Positions 20,621 to 31,566 of a stretch of DNA of 64,000 bases are shown here, one piece after another (positions within the stretch are counted from its first letter, which is position 1; every line of letters starts with the position of its first letter). The translations under genes and the position numbers were made by a program. Source of the DNA: Amia ocellicauda (lineage: Eukaryota; Chordata; Actinopteri; Amiiformes; Amiidae); contig NC_089863.1 in the NCBI RefSeq assembly GCF_036373705.1, forward strand, positions 1,838,444-1,902,443. Reading direction: 5' to 3'. The notes under the pieces were generated by a model that searched no databases, had not been told where the DNA came from, and saw only the letters and a program-made list of their open reading frames with translations.

Positions 20621-21010
20621 TTCCTGCTCTCCTCCCCCTCACAATGCAACTGGAATTGTCCTTGTAGAGAGAGAGAACAGAGACAAACAGAGAGACAGAC
20701 AGACAGATTGTGAATGAATCTAGCAATAAACAAAGACAGCAAGACAGACAGACAGAGAGGGGGAGAGGGAGGGAGAGAGAGACAGGTCACCTGGTCATTC
20801 GCCATCTTGTTCCAGATGGACAGGATGTCCTCCTGTAGCACAAGGGACAGGGGACACAGTTAGCAAAGGAACACATGCTTCGTGTCTCATTGTCCCTCAG
20901 TGTGTCGCTGTGTCTGTGTGTCAATCTTAGAGTCCCCCGGCATGTCCATGTCCCCTGTCTCTCGCTCTCTGTATTGTTGTCTTATTGTCTCAGAGTCCCT
21001 CAGTGTGTCC

Positions 21011-21088
<78 letters not shown>

Positions 21089-21610
21089 CTGCCACAACAA
21101 TTATCAAGTACACCAATAAGCTAGTCAGTTAAAATCACCAAATGGGATTTGGTCTTTTTATTTAATTTAATTTAATTGTTCAGAGGGATTTTGATATATT
21201 TTATATTTTTAAACTATTAGGCTTTTAATGTTTTTTTTTCTTACCTGTCAGTTACAGTTACAGTTCCATACAGTGCCATCTAGTGGCAAAATATGATAAC
21301 GCAATTGTGCTGTTCCGTTGAGTTCCAGGCTTTTGTTCATAAGGTTTGTTTGGCCCCCAAATCTAATCCTGCTTAGGGCCCACAACAGGCTAGAAACAGC
21401 CCTGCAAACAACATGCTCCCACCCCACACACACAGACAGCAACAGGGCTTACTTTGTGCCGGAACAAGCCGGATCCCGTACCTCCGAATTCAGATCCGGC
21501 ACCTGTTTTTGGGGATCCCCAGTGCTTTATTTGTGCCGGTACTGTCACATTGGTCAGCAACACAACTACACCACCGCACAGACAGTAGCACAATAACAAC
21601 ACACACAACT
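19925..21610 (-). pseudogene. Duplicate of the 3' half of eif4e2, degenerate
   Basis: On the minus strand this matches eif4e2 from intron 5 to the 3' UTR. 19938-20232 matches the 3' UTR. The last coding exon near 20640-20668 has lost 17 bases and the acceptor reads AAG. Exon 6 survives only as EDILSIWNKMANDQV (about 20790-20835) before running into CT-rich DNA. 21260-21420 and 21540-21610 match intron DNA at 51820-51960 and 51480-51545. No upstream exons are present, so it cannot make eIF4E2. Two (CT)n tracts expanded inside it. Confidence 0.85.
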
Positions 21611-21701
21611 GTCAGGGGTGTTCGGCTCCTCTCACGACGAGCGCCCGACTCCTGGGAGATCAGGTGGCAGCAGCCCTCCGCTATCTCTGTCAGCTGCCTG
21701 A

Positions 21702-22394
21702 CTTACAGACACTCCTGATAGAGTTGCTCAGTATCAGGTCAAAAGCACGACTGTAATATAAAAGCAATTTAATTAGATTTGATGTGTATAACTGGTACAA
21801 TCCCTTGGGCGAGTAGATCTCTGCCTGACTTGCACACACACACACTCTCACACCCCCACACGTACACACACACACACGCTGCCCTGCTCTCCTGGCTGTG
21901 GATTCCCACTGGCCCTCGCAGTGTCAGACAGCTCCAGCAGGGGGAGACACTTCACCAGTGTGCACTGCGGCGACAACAAGGTTGAGCAGATTTGGACATA
22001 CTGTATATTCCTGCCCCACTCAGAGTGCAGAGCCCTGAGCGCTACACACACTGCTGCCCGAACTTCTGATACTCAAAGGATAGAGATCAATTACAGAGTT
22101 GCATAATATTTTATTTTAAACAAAAACTGAATTAGTTTGTATGATCTGTTCATATAAAGTGTCATCATTGCATTTTGTGTGCAGCTAAACACATTCACAT
22201 ATCTTGTCCTGGTATGAATTTCACATATACAGCCCATGCCCAGTCAGATTGCCCATTAACAGTTAGTACATTGACACAGCAAACTTTAGTTACAGACACT
22301 CCTGATAGAGCTGCTCAGTATCCGGTCAAAAGCACGACTACAATATAAAAGCAGTTTAATGAGACTGTATGTGTATAACTGGTTCAATCCCTTG
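21702..22394 (+). repeat. Direct repeat pair, ~110-bp units
   Basis: 21704-21812 and 22288-22394 share ACAGACACTCCTGATAGAG...GCTCAGTATC.GGTCAAAAGC and the following ATATAAAAGCA...TAATGAG-type sequence at roughly 90 percent by eye, 585 bp apart. The intervening DNA is non-coding. Confidence 0.75.
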
Positions 22395-22748
22395 TCTTAC
22401 ACACTGAGACAGGAGATGCTCCTGATCTGCTCCCCCAGTTGACGATCTCTCTGACCCCCTTTTCACACTGGGGTCGTTTCAGGCTAACTGGGTTTGGTTC
22501 GTGAAGAGCCGGTATTAATGTTTTGTATAAACTGTATAATGTTTTATATTAATAATACATCAGCAAAGACAATTGTATTAATTGTCAAGCAAGCAAATGT
22601 TAGTGAAGACTCTGTATAGGAAAGTTGAAGAAGGTGTTTTGTGATAATTATATAATGTTTTATATTAACACTAGCATTAGAAGTAGCTTGTATACAGACT
22701 GAGCAGAGTAGCTTTAGCAGGCTAAGCAAAAGGTCAACAAGGTTGATT

Positions 22749-23176
22749 TGTTAGAAACTCCTGTCAGTAATAAAAGATCACACAGTGCCGAAATAGCCCA
22801 CAGCTGTTTGTTGAAAATCTGTTTGTGGACTTAATCGTTTCTCAAGATAGGCAGGAACTGTTTCTGTTAAAGAGCGATTGACACTAGGTAAATGACCACC
22901 GTGGGATCGCATCTTCCTGGTGCACATCAAAGACGGACATCTGCTTTGGATCCATCACCTCTCCACAGGAGGACAGATCGTAAACGGACCCGGACCTGTA
23001 TCTTCTGATTGGATGAACGACCATAAGATTTCACGTCACTTTCCTATAAAGCTGCACTCATGTTTGTAAACATTAAGTCTCACTGAAGGAATTATTCCTG
23101 ACGTGTTGCTTCCGAGCCGGCTTGATTAAAGTTCTATATCGACGACTTCTCCACTTATTTCCAAGACGGTTCTACA
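22749..23176 (+). repeat. Putative solo LTR A
   Basis: Begins TGTTAGAAAC and ends GGTTCTACA (imperfect terminal inversion), with a TATA box (CTATAAAGC near 23043) and ATTAAAG near 23124. Sister unit to 23264-23646. No target duplication seen. Confidence 0.4.
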
Positions 23177-23263
23177 GTTAGCAAGGCTGTTTTTATGAGT
23201 GCTGACGCTGCAGAAGTCCCTCCCAGCATTTGTTTCAAGGTTTTCTGTTTCTTATCTTAAGGC

Positions 23264-23646
23264 TGTAGAAGTCACATCATGGTTATTGATTAAAAGTTGT
23301 TAAAGATGACCATGGGACCAGACTTCTCCCAGTATATCCAAGGAAGCCATCTGGTTTCCGCATCCCACCTTCCCCCAGGAAGACAACCACGAACATTACA
23401 AGGGCCAGAGACCTGAACTCGAGATAACACTTCTTGGAAAGCATGTGACTGACCCTGCCCACAGAACCACATGTATGTACATGTACATGTATGTATGCAT
23501 TGTATAAAAGCTGTTAAATTGTGTTGTTCAGAGAGACTCCGCTCAGGTGGAGAGCTTCCATGTCAGGGCCTTTCAGGCCTGGCATGTAAAATAAATACAT
23601 GTATCCTCTGTGCTTGAAGACTTAAATTCTTTACCTGGGTTCTACA
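23264..23646 (+). repeat. Putative solo LTR B
   Basis: Begins TGTAGAA and ends TTCTACA (perfect 7-base inversion). TATA box TGTATAAAAGCTG near 23500 and poly(A) signal AATAAATA near 23590. Arranged like LTR A. Confidence 0.45.
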
Positions 23647-23649
23647 GTT

Positions 23650-25977
23650 TGTTGGCTTTGAAACAGTGTATCCGTGTTCACACCTGCCTTGTGCACAAAC
23701 ATGCTCAGGTTTCGTGGTTCACATGCGTGTTTTCACTTGTGTTCACATTGCAATAATCAAGTGATCTCGGCTCGGTCAGTATTAATAAAACCGGATATTT
23801 ACATTTTAAATGATTAGTGCATATAAGAAATGGCAGCATAAGGTGCACAATCGGGAGGTGGTGCTGTAAGGGCGAGTGGAGTCCCGCACAAATAAGTGAA
23901 CCACTGTAGTCGTGGCTAGGCCAACTAGTGGATTTAGGGCACTAGGACCCACAGAGAGAGCTGTCCTTATTCCTCACCTCGAGTTCGGACAATCCCTAGT
24001 TGTACCTCCAAGACAGAACCACAGGACACCATGCAAGGGACAGACACCGCTTTAAAAAGCCATAGCTAGTTACTGGGCTTTAAGTTAAAAACACCCACAG
24101 AGTCATCTGAAAAGGCAGGTTTCTTAGACAACACCATCACTTTTGGTGTGTTAGGAGAAAATAAGATAATACTTAACATAAAAAGACTGGGCTTACTACT
24201 GGGCTTTGACTTAAAATACTTAAAATATCCATAGTTAAATCTAGACAGAAATATACAGTGTATGTTTTTTGTTGTTATTGTTTTGAAATGTATAATTACA
24301 TTTTCATTAAATAGTTTAAATGTTTCTTTCCTCATTCCTTTTACAGGAGCATTTTCAGGCCCAAAACTCAAGTCATCAGGGCCCCTTTCCTTTCCGTAGC
24401 TGGTTTAACTAATTCAGTCTAACCAGACGTGAGCCGGATTCACTTAATCTGATCGTTTAAGTCAGGACATGTTGGGGAATATAAAGACATTTTCAAGTCC
24501 CGAGAGGAAGCATGGCAAAACAATCGCTTAATTTTAATTATATTGTTTTATTACACAGGCTGTATTTACCCCATATAATAATTTCACACACGTCCAATAT
24601 AAATCTGCATGCTTGTAGTAATGGAAAGTGACATGCACTGAAAGTTTGCTGTATCACAATCATTAGCTCCCTATTGCTTTGTCATATTTTGCCTTTGATC
24701 TTTCTTTTTTAAATATATAATACTGTAATATTATGTTGTACTAGTTAATCTGTCTGTCTGAATTAACCCACAATACTGACCTATGAGATGAACACTGTTA
24801 GATCACTTCATAAAACACATATTTAAGCAATGATTTCTGACAAATAAGATTATTTCCTACACCTTCCTCGAGTCTCTGACACAATGTAGACTGAATATTC
24901 TTGAGTCGGACAGAGCCTGGCCACTTGGTTTAAATATTTGAAATGAGGCAGGTGGAGTCACAGATCATGGATGATGTACAGTATTATCCAAAATCTGATA
25001 TCCTATTGTCTATCGCAAGCATTGTGTGATTGTCACAAAAACTGTCATTAATGTCACATAGCACCTGTATATTAGTGCTGTGAAATGATTTCCTGTTCTC
25101 AAAATCTGCCTCGTTTGGTCCTGAGGTGCCTCTGGATCTGACTGTACAGCGCCAATGACTTTGTGGATGTCTGCATAATAATGTAGTCTGTAATACAATA
25201 ACAATAGGATGACCTATTCATTAAATGATATATAACCTAGTAGCAGCAGCTTTGCCGATATTTCCAAATGAGTAAAGGAATAATACACCTCTGTAAGAAA
25301 ATGGATCCTCTTGTAGAAGTGACTGGAACTAAGAGAGTCCAGAATATAGAGCACAGTATACAGGTACACTAGGTACAGCAAAGGCAAAACTGTTACAAAG
25401 ACATTATGGACAAGTCAGCTTTTATGAGTCAAACCCCTGTCCAACTCCAGCTTCCACAGTGACCCCCCACCAGAGTATCCATTGGCAGCTGCTCATTATC
25501 ATACAAAGAGACAATGGAGCCCAAACCTGCTGTCAAACATTGCAGGGTAGCGACTGATTCCCCTCACCCATATCTCTCTCCGCACTAATTAACTCACCCT
25601 CCCCACACCCTGCTAGACAGACGGCCTCCTTACTCATCTGTATCAATAGCTTTTTGTTATCCTGTTGATACCAGAGACCCCATTTCCTGCATTTACCTCC
25701 TGTGAATTAGGACAACACCCAAGAACATTTGAGGAGAAGACTTTAAACTGAGGAATATTACCAGGGTGGAACTTCCCCAGCATCAGTTTTATTCCCTACA
25801 CCTCTATCAAAAAAAGCACAGCGCTGCGTATAGTCTGCGTTACTGTCAAAGCACGGCTGCGCCGGGGGCGTGTATAGAGCATTATAAGGGTCAAAATTAA
25901 ACCTTTAATTCATAAATTAATGTGTCAATTCTTTAATTGTTGTTTGCCAAGTGGTCTTTCAATTTCATTTCACAAAC
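23650..25977. other. Intergenic AT-rich DNA
   Basis: More than 2 kb with no supported gene, RNA or recognisable element; open frames here are short and without features. Confidence 0.5.
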
Positions 25978-25979
25978 TA

Positions 25980-26938
25980 CAGTGAGGGAAAAAGTGTTTG
26001 ATCCCCTGCTGATTCTGTACGTTTGCCCACTGACAAAGAAATGATCAGTCTATAATTTTAATGGTAGGTGTATTTTAACAGTGAAAGACAGAATAACAAC
26101 AAAAAATCCAGAAAAACGCATTTCAAAAAAGTTATAAATTGATTTGAAGCGCATTATGTGAAGCACATTATGTGCTTTCTTGAGCAGGGGGACCTTGCGG
26201 GCGCTGCAGGGGGGCCTTGCGGGCGCTGCAGGATTTCAGTCCTTCACGGCGTAGTGCGTTACCAATTGTTTTCTTGGTGACTATGGTCCCAGCTGCCTTG
26301 AGATCATTAACAAGATCCTTCCGTGTAGTTCTGGGCTGATTCCTCACCGTTCTCATGATCATTGAAACTCCACGAGGTGAGATCTTGCATGGAGCCCCAG
26401 ACCGAGGGAGACTGACAGTTATTTTGTGTTTCTTCCATTTGCGAATAATCGCACCAACTGTTGTCACCTTCTCACCAAGCTGCTTGGCGATGGTCTTGTA
26501 GCCCATTCCAGCCTTGTGTAGGTCTACAATCTTCTCCCTGACATCCTTGGACAGCTCTTTGGTCTTGGCCATGGTGGAGAGTTTGGAATCTGATTGATTG
26601 ATTGCTTCTGTGGACAGGTGTCTTTTATACAGGTAACAAGCTGAGATTAGGAGCACTCCCTTTAAGACAGTGCTCCTAATCTCAGCTCGTTCCTGTATAA
26701 AAGACACCTGGGAGCCAGAAATCTTGCTGATTGATAGGGGATCAAATACTTATTTCCCTCATTAACATGCAAATCAATTTATAACTGTTTTGAAATGCGT
26801 TTTTCTGGATTTTTTTGTTGTTATTCTGTCTCTCACTGTTAAAATACACCTACCATTAAAATTATAGACTGATCATTTCTTAGTCAGTGGGCAAACGTAC
26901 AAAATCAGCAGGGGATCAAATACTTTTTTCCCACACTG
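25980..26938 (-). mobile_element. Internally deleted Tc1-like element (long inverted repeats)
   Basis: 959 bp, flanked by TA on both sides (25978-25979, 26939-26940). Ends are near-perfect inverted repeats of about 170-200 bp (CAGTGAGGGAAAAAGTGTTT at the left; complement CAGTGTGGGAAAAAAGTATT at the right), unlike the short-repeat Tc1 at 2541. The transposase is reduced to its N-terminus. A second palindrome (26616-26712) surrounds a TATA-like TTTTATACAGG/CCTGTATAAAA, and a 26-bp segment ending GGGCGCTGCAGG is tandemly doubled at 26190-26232. It sits inside a GIMAP G-domain exon. Confidence 0.9.
26168..26572 (-). pseudogene. Tc1-like transposase, N-terminal remnant
   Basis: From [20 protein letters not shown] through the first helix-turn-helix, a GRPR-like linker ([14 protein letters not shown]) and the second helix-turn-helix, to about [17 protein letters not shown]. 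The whole catalytic DDE core is deleted, so only DNA-binding function could remain. Confidence 0.9.
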
Positions 26939-26940
26939 TA

Positions 26941-27203
26941 ATTTCTTTTTAATGCTTCTCAACCAGTCTGGTGTGTCCACCACAGCCACCCGTCTCCCAG
27001 CCACGCGTCCTCTTCTCTTGGCGCTCTCCTGTGTCACTGCAGAGCTGCTGGCTTCAGAGGGAAACTCCTCTCGGCCCAGGATGGTGTTTCCTGCCGCGCT
27101 TTTCCCAGCCCCAGTCCTCCCCAGCAGCACCAGCCTCAGCTCAGGGGGACTGGGAGGCGCTGGGGCGTCTGGACTTGGAGTCTCTCCTGGGCTTCTCCAC
27201 TCA
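26941..27203 (-). pseudogene. GIMAP/AIG1-type GTPase, 5' part of G-domain exon
   Basis: Exon with a TTGCAG acceptor at 27204-27209. It encodes a proline-rich lead (PSPDAPAPPSPPELRLVLLG), the P-loop G1 GRTGAGKSAAGNTILG, a G2-region Thr (AVTQES) and G3 DTPD as in AIG1 GTPases. The Tc1 element inserted seven codons after G3; G4/G5 and the conserved box are not present on the other side of the insertion. GIMAP proteins are immune-associated GTPases on lymphocyte membranes; fish have large families of them. Confidence 0.85.
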
Positions 27204-27397
27204 CTGCAACACAACACAACACAACACAACACACAACACACAGTCAGAGCTGAGACGACAACACGGCACAGACACACTGCTGAGAATGGGCTGAGTGTGT
27301 CACTGCAGTAGAGCGGCAATGAGCCAGACTGGGATACTGTCTGTAGTTGGGAGGAAATATCAGGACAACAAATAGCACAATAATGACGCATCAAATT

Positions 27398-27525
27398 AGA
27401 AGAGCCAGTGAGATCAGAGTCAGTGATACAGACTGAGAGGAGAGCCAGTGAGATCAGAGAGTCAGTGATACAGACAGAGAGGAGAGCCAGTGAGATCAGA
27501 GAGTCAGTGATACAGCATTAATCAG
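27398..27525. repeat. Three copies of the 40-bp GIMAP-linked repeat
   Basis: Unit GAGAGCCAGTGAGATCAGAG followed by (AG)TCAGTGATACAGACTGAGAG. The flank at 27300-27400 also matches 33415-33510. The same unit is hugely expanded at 33500-34495. Confidence 0.9.
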
Positions 27526-27600
27526 ACTCACTGCTGCTCCTCTTGAGAGGCGGTATGGATTCCTCTGTCTCTTTCTCCAGCTCCTCATCACAATTTGGCC
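27518..27600 (-). pseudogene. GIMAP C-terminal tail fragment
   Basis: Minus-strand reading ends ELEKETEESIPPLKRSSSES-D-stop. It matches the end of the fragment at 34501-34791 (ELENKTEESTLPVKRRNSLE...SESD). It lies upstream, on the minus strand, of a different G-domain exon (26941-27203), so two tandem GIMAP genes once stood here. Confidence 0.75.
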
Positions 27601-28541
27601 CTTGTCAAAGTCGCTCAGATCCTCACGCTGCCCATTTTTCCTGCTTCTAACACATCAACTCTGAGGACAAAATGTTCACTTGCTGCCTAATATATCCCAC
27701 CCACTGACAGGTGCCATGATAACGAGATTATCAGTGTCATTCACTTCACCTGTCAGTGCTCATAATGTTATGGCTGATCGGTATATATATATATATACAC
27801 ACACATATATAGCTCTGGAAACAATTAAGAGACAACTTAACATTGATTTCTGAACTTGGAGTGGTTTCTTATTTTTTTCCAGAGCTGTATATGTAATGGA
27901 ATACGGTATATTTTAAGTCTACATTCAAAAATGTAACAAAAATAATAAGTACTGGGCTGGAAAAAACATATATAACTCTATATATTTTACTGTATGTAGA
28001 AAAGTGGTGTAGTGCCTATTGATAAATAGAACATATATACGTGTATTTATGTGTGTGTGTGTGTGTGTGTATAGATTTTAAGTCTACTTTTGAGCATTCA
28101 CAAATTTTACAAACATTATAGGCCCATAAATGCATACAAGCATAAAACTACAAACAGGCCCAGTCCCCTAATAATGATCATAATAGTAATAACCCCAATC
28201 ATGATCATAACACATAACATAAAACATCAACCCCAGCTAAATGACAAACTCAAACCGTTCAGCCTGTGAAAACGACATGGTGGGTGTTCCCAACCAACAT
28301 GCCTGCGGAGCGTCAAAGCACAATACGGTACAACGGCTCTAACAGGCTGTTATCCCATGTGTGACGTCACAGCAGCAGCCCGGCAGCCTGTGCACGGACA
28401 CACGCTCACATGCGAATTATTCAACTCTTAGCCGGACAGGTAACCTGTCAGCTCCAGTAGCACAGCCGGCAAACCTATTATCCACGGACGAGGATCGGAC
28501 CCCTGGACCTGTAATAATGATAATGATAATAATGTAATTAC

Positions 28542-28670
28542 CTGATTTGCAGTCGGTTCCGCCTGTAGAGCCTCTCATCCCTGTCTCCCTCCGCACTGCT
28601 GTCTATGTCGGGGCTGTCACCTCCGGCGCCCCGCTGTCTGTCGGCTGCAGCGCCGCTACGATCCAGGACA
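28542..28670 (-). other. Possible 5' exon (donor GTAATTAC)
   Basis: GC-rich open stretch on the minus strand reading GDSPDIDSSAEGDRDERLYR then RNRLQI, followed by a donor-like AATCAG|GTAATTAC. A related end (DYRRNQREI before the same donor) is found near 49107. It may be a recurrent exon of an unrecognised gene; no acceptor or downstream exon was identified. Confidence 0.3.
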
Positions 28671-28673
28671 GGA

Positions 28674-29492
28674 TGTGACCGGGTGCGTGTGCGCATGCGC
28701 CGGCAGCAATCCCGCTGTCTGCCTACGGGAGCGTGAGATCGGTCGCTCGCGGCGCAAAGTGCGTCATTGTCGACAGCGCATGCGCGCTGATGCGAACAGA
28801 GCGTGGCTGTCTGTGCAATTGTGCTTGCTGAATGACTGTTTTAAAACAAATAGTTTATTGAGATGTGTACACATTAGTTACACTTACTATAGGATGTAAG
28901 TATATGTACTCTTACTGTAGGTTATCGAACTTTATATACAGAGTTAAAGTTGCACTTCTTAGTACTGAAGTTATTCTGTATTTGATCTGCTCTTACTGTA
29001 AAATATGTATTTTGTATAAGTCGCCCCGGGAAAGGGTATTTGCTGATTTAAAAAGAGAACCTGACACAACGGTTTCATGTAGGTAATTAAATTAAGTATT
29101 AAGTAAGTATGTATTTTTCACAGACAACAACAAATGCATTGAGACACTCGTTTATATTCATCTCTTATTACTACGCAAGTAATACCACTTGTAAACGTAT
29201 GCAGACATCATACTTCAGCGATATAAATGCAGTACGATCTTCTAAATGTTGATTTACTTATTTATTTGTAGGTAAATTAATTCCTGACAGCTTTTCACAA
29301 TGATCACACACACAGGTGAAGCAATAACAGAAACTTTGAACATTAAAGGAGATTATAATGGTCAATTAATTGCCATCTGTATGCACACTCAACCACTTTT
29401 GTGACTCTGGTGTGTATTTGCTGTCACTAAGGAAGGGGTCACCATTTTTTCCAAGGGGCACAGTTTCTTACAGCCACTGCAAAATGTGGTGA
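28674..29492 (+). repeat. Inverted repeat I, left arm
   Basis: Pairs with 30518-31327. Arms of about 0.8 kb are nearly identical apart from one short indel near the outer end, with a loop of about 1.0 kb. Outer ends are GC-rich with GCGCATGCGC words. No transposase. Confidence 0.9.
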
Positions 29493-30517
29493 CCCACCTT
29501 TCTGCAAAAGTGCCCAAACTTTTCAGCTAGTGTGTCTCTCTCTCACCTGAATAATCAACAACTTTTTGGTGTGATCAAACATATTTATTAGAGGAACAAA
29601 GAATAAAAAGGAATCACATCACAAACTTTGCCCTTTTCATTCCCCCATAATATCATGACTAATTAGAAGCGTCTGTAGTGTAAATTATAAAACAGGGGAT
29701 TCAGGCCAAACCAATAAACAGTACACACAACTTAATACTCTTAGATCTGTCCTCTATCATTTGTTTATCTTCTGCCTCATATTATAGATTTGTAAATTCA
29801 TCATGCCCATTTATTGGTCTTTAAACTAATCATTATTTGGTAAACAATCATTCCTGAGGACACTAACCTCTTAGTGGCCACCAGATATTGCAGTCTCTCA
29901 TGTGAGAAATAGTTAGAACACCACCACCTGTTTCACTACTGTAGATTATGTAGTTTGTTGTTCATGTATGCATTTAACTTAAATATTTTGCTTCATATTT
30001 TTTTCTTTTTATTGTGAAACATCACTATACTGTACCGTGGACAATACAAGATTAACCTGGCAATGATGCTGCTCACCCAAAAAAGCACAATTAAATTATC
30101 AATTAATTTGCAATAAACATGGCTAGATTTAACAAACTCACACAACTTTAACTGTATTGTCGATTGTGAGAATTTGAGCTAAACCTATCTTTTTAAATCC
30201 AGCTTCATGAACTGGCCCCCAAATTAATTTGTGCAGTATACTACAGATTCAATATCACACCATCAGTATTAACTTTCTCATACTGTCCTATTACCCTATA
30301 TACCGGATTCTTCTACCCGATGGCTTACAGATTATGGCGATGGATTCCCTTTAGGGGTAAAAGTTGCTTGGTCTGCCTCCAAGTACATCCTCTGTAAACT
30401 GATAAAATAGAGGTTTATAATCATAAACTAGTACAATTATATGGATAGTTTATTTATATCACATCAAGAAAGTGTCTGTATCTGAATAGTAGTTGAAAAA
30501 CGGATTTACATGGGGAG
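29493..30517. other. Loop of inverted repeat I
   Basis: AT-rich, non-coding, no feature recognised. Confidence 0.6.
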
Positions 30518-31327
30518 TTACCAAATTTTCCAGTGGCTGTAAGAAACTGTGCCCCTTGGAAAAAATGGTGACCCCTTCCTTAGTGACAGCAAATACACAC
30601 CAGAGTCACAAAAGTGGTTGAGTGTGCATACAGATGGCAATTAATTGACCATTATAATCTCCTTTAATGTTCAAAGTTTCTGTTATTGCTTCACCTGTGT
30701 GTGTGATCATTGTGAAAAGCTGTCAGGAATTAATTTACCTACAAATAAATAAGTAAATCAACATTTAGAAGATCGTACTGCATTTATATCGCTGAAGTAT
30801 GATGTCTGCATACGTTTACAAGTGGTATTACTTGCGTAGTAATAAGAGATGAATATAAACGAGTGTCTCAATGCATTTGTTGTTGTCTGTGAAAAATACA
30901 TACTTACTTAATACTTAATTTAATTACCTACATGAAACCGTTGTGTCAGGTTCTCTTTTTAAATCAGCAAATACCCTTTCCCGGGGCGACTTATACAAAA
31001 TACATATTTTACAGTAAGAGCAGATCAAATACAGAATAACTTCAGTACTAAGAAGTGCAACTTTAACTCTGTATATAAAGTTCGATAACCTACAGTAAGA
31101 GTACATATACTTACATCCTATAGTAAGTGTAACTAATGTGTACACATCTCAATAAACTATTTGTTTTAAAACAGTCATTCAGCAAGCACAATTGCACAGA
31201 CAGCCACGCTCTGTTCGCATCAGCGCGCATGCGCTGTCGACAATGACGCACTTGATGAGTGATCACGCGCTCCCGTAGGCAGACAGCGGGATTGATGCTG
31301 ACGCATGCGCACATTCACCAGGTCACA
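30518..31327 (-). repeat. Inverted repeat I, right arm
   Basis: Reverse complement of 28674-29492; translations of matching open frames (28865-29086 and 30924-31145) are identical, which reflects DNA identity, not a gene. Confidence 0.9.
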
Positions 31328-31566
31328 AGAATCCTAGCTGTCACTGAATTCGTCGTATCACCGGTGTAGATGCAGCTCGCATGACATCACTTCACTCTGA
31401 TTGGCCAGCAGAACTGAATTACGATTGGCTCTCATTGCTGCCCTGCTATTGGCTGCTGAATCATCTTCTGTTTTAAATGTTTTTGGCGGATTCTGCTACA
31501 TCATTAGACTGCTAGCGGGCACATGAAGATTATAAGCTGCCGTTTTAGACAAAAGTCCCGGCCGTA

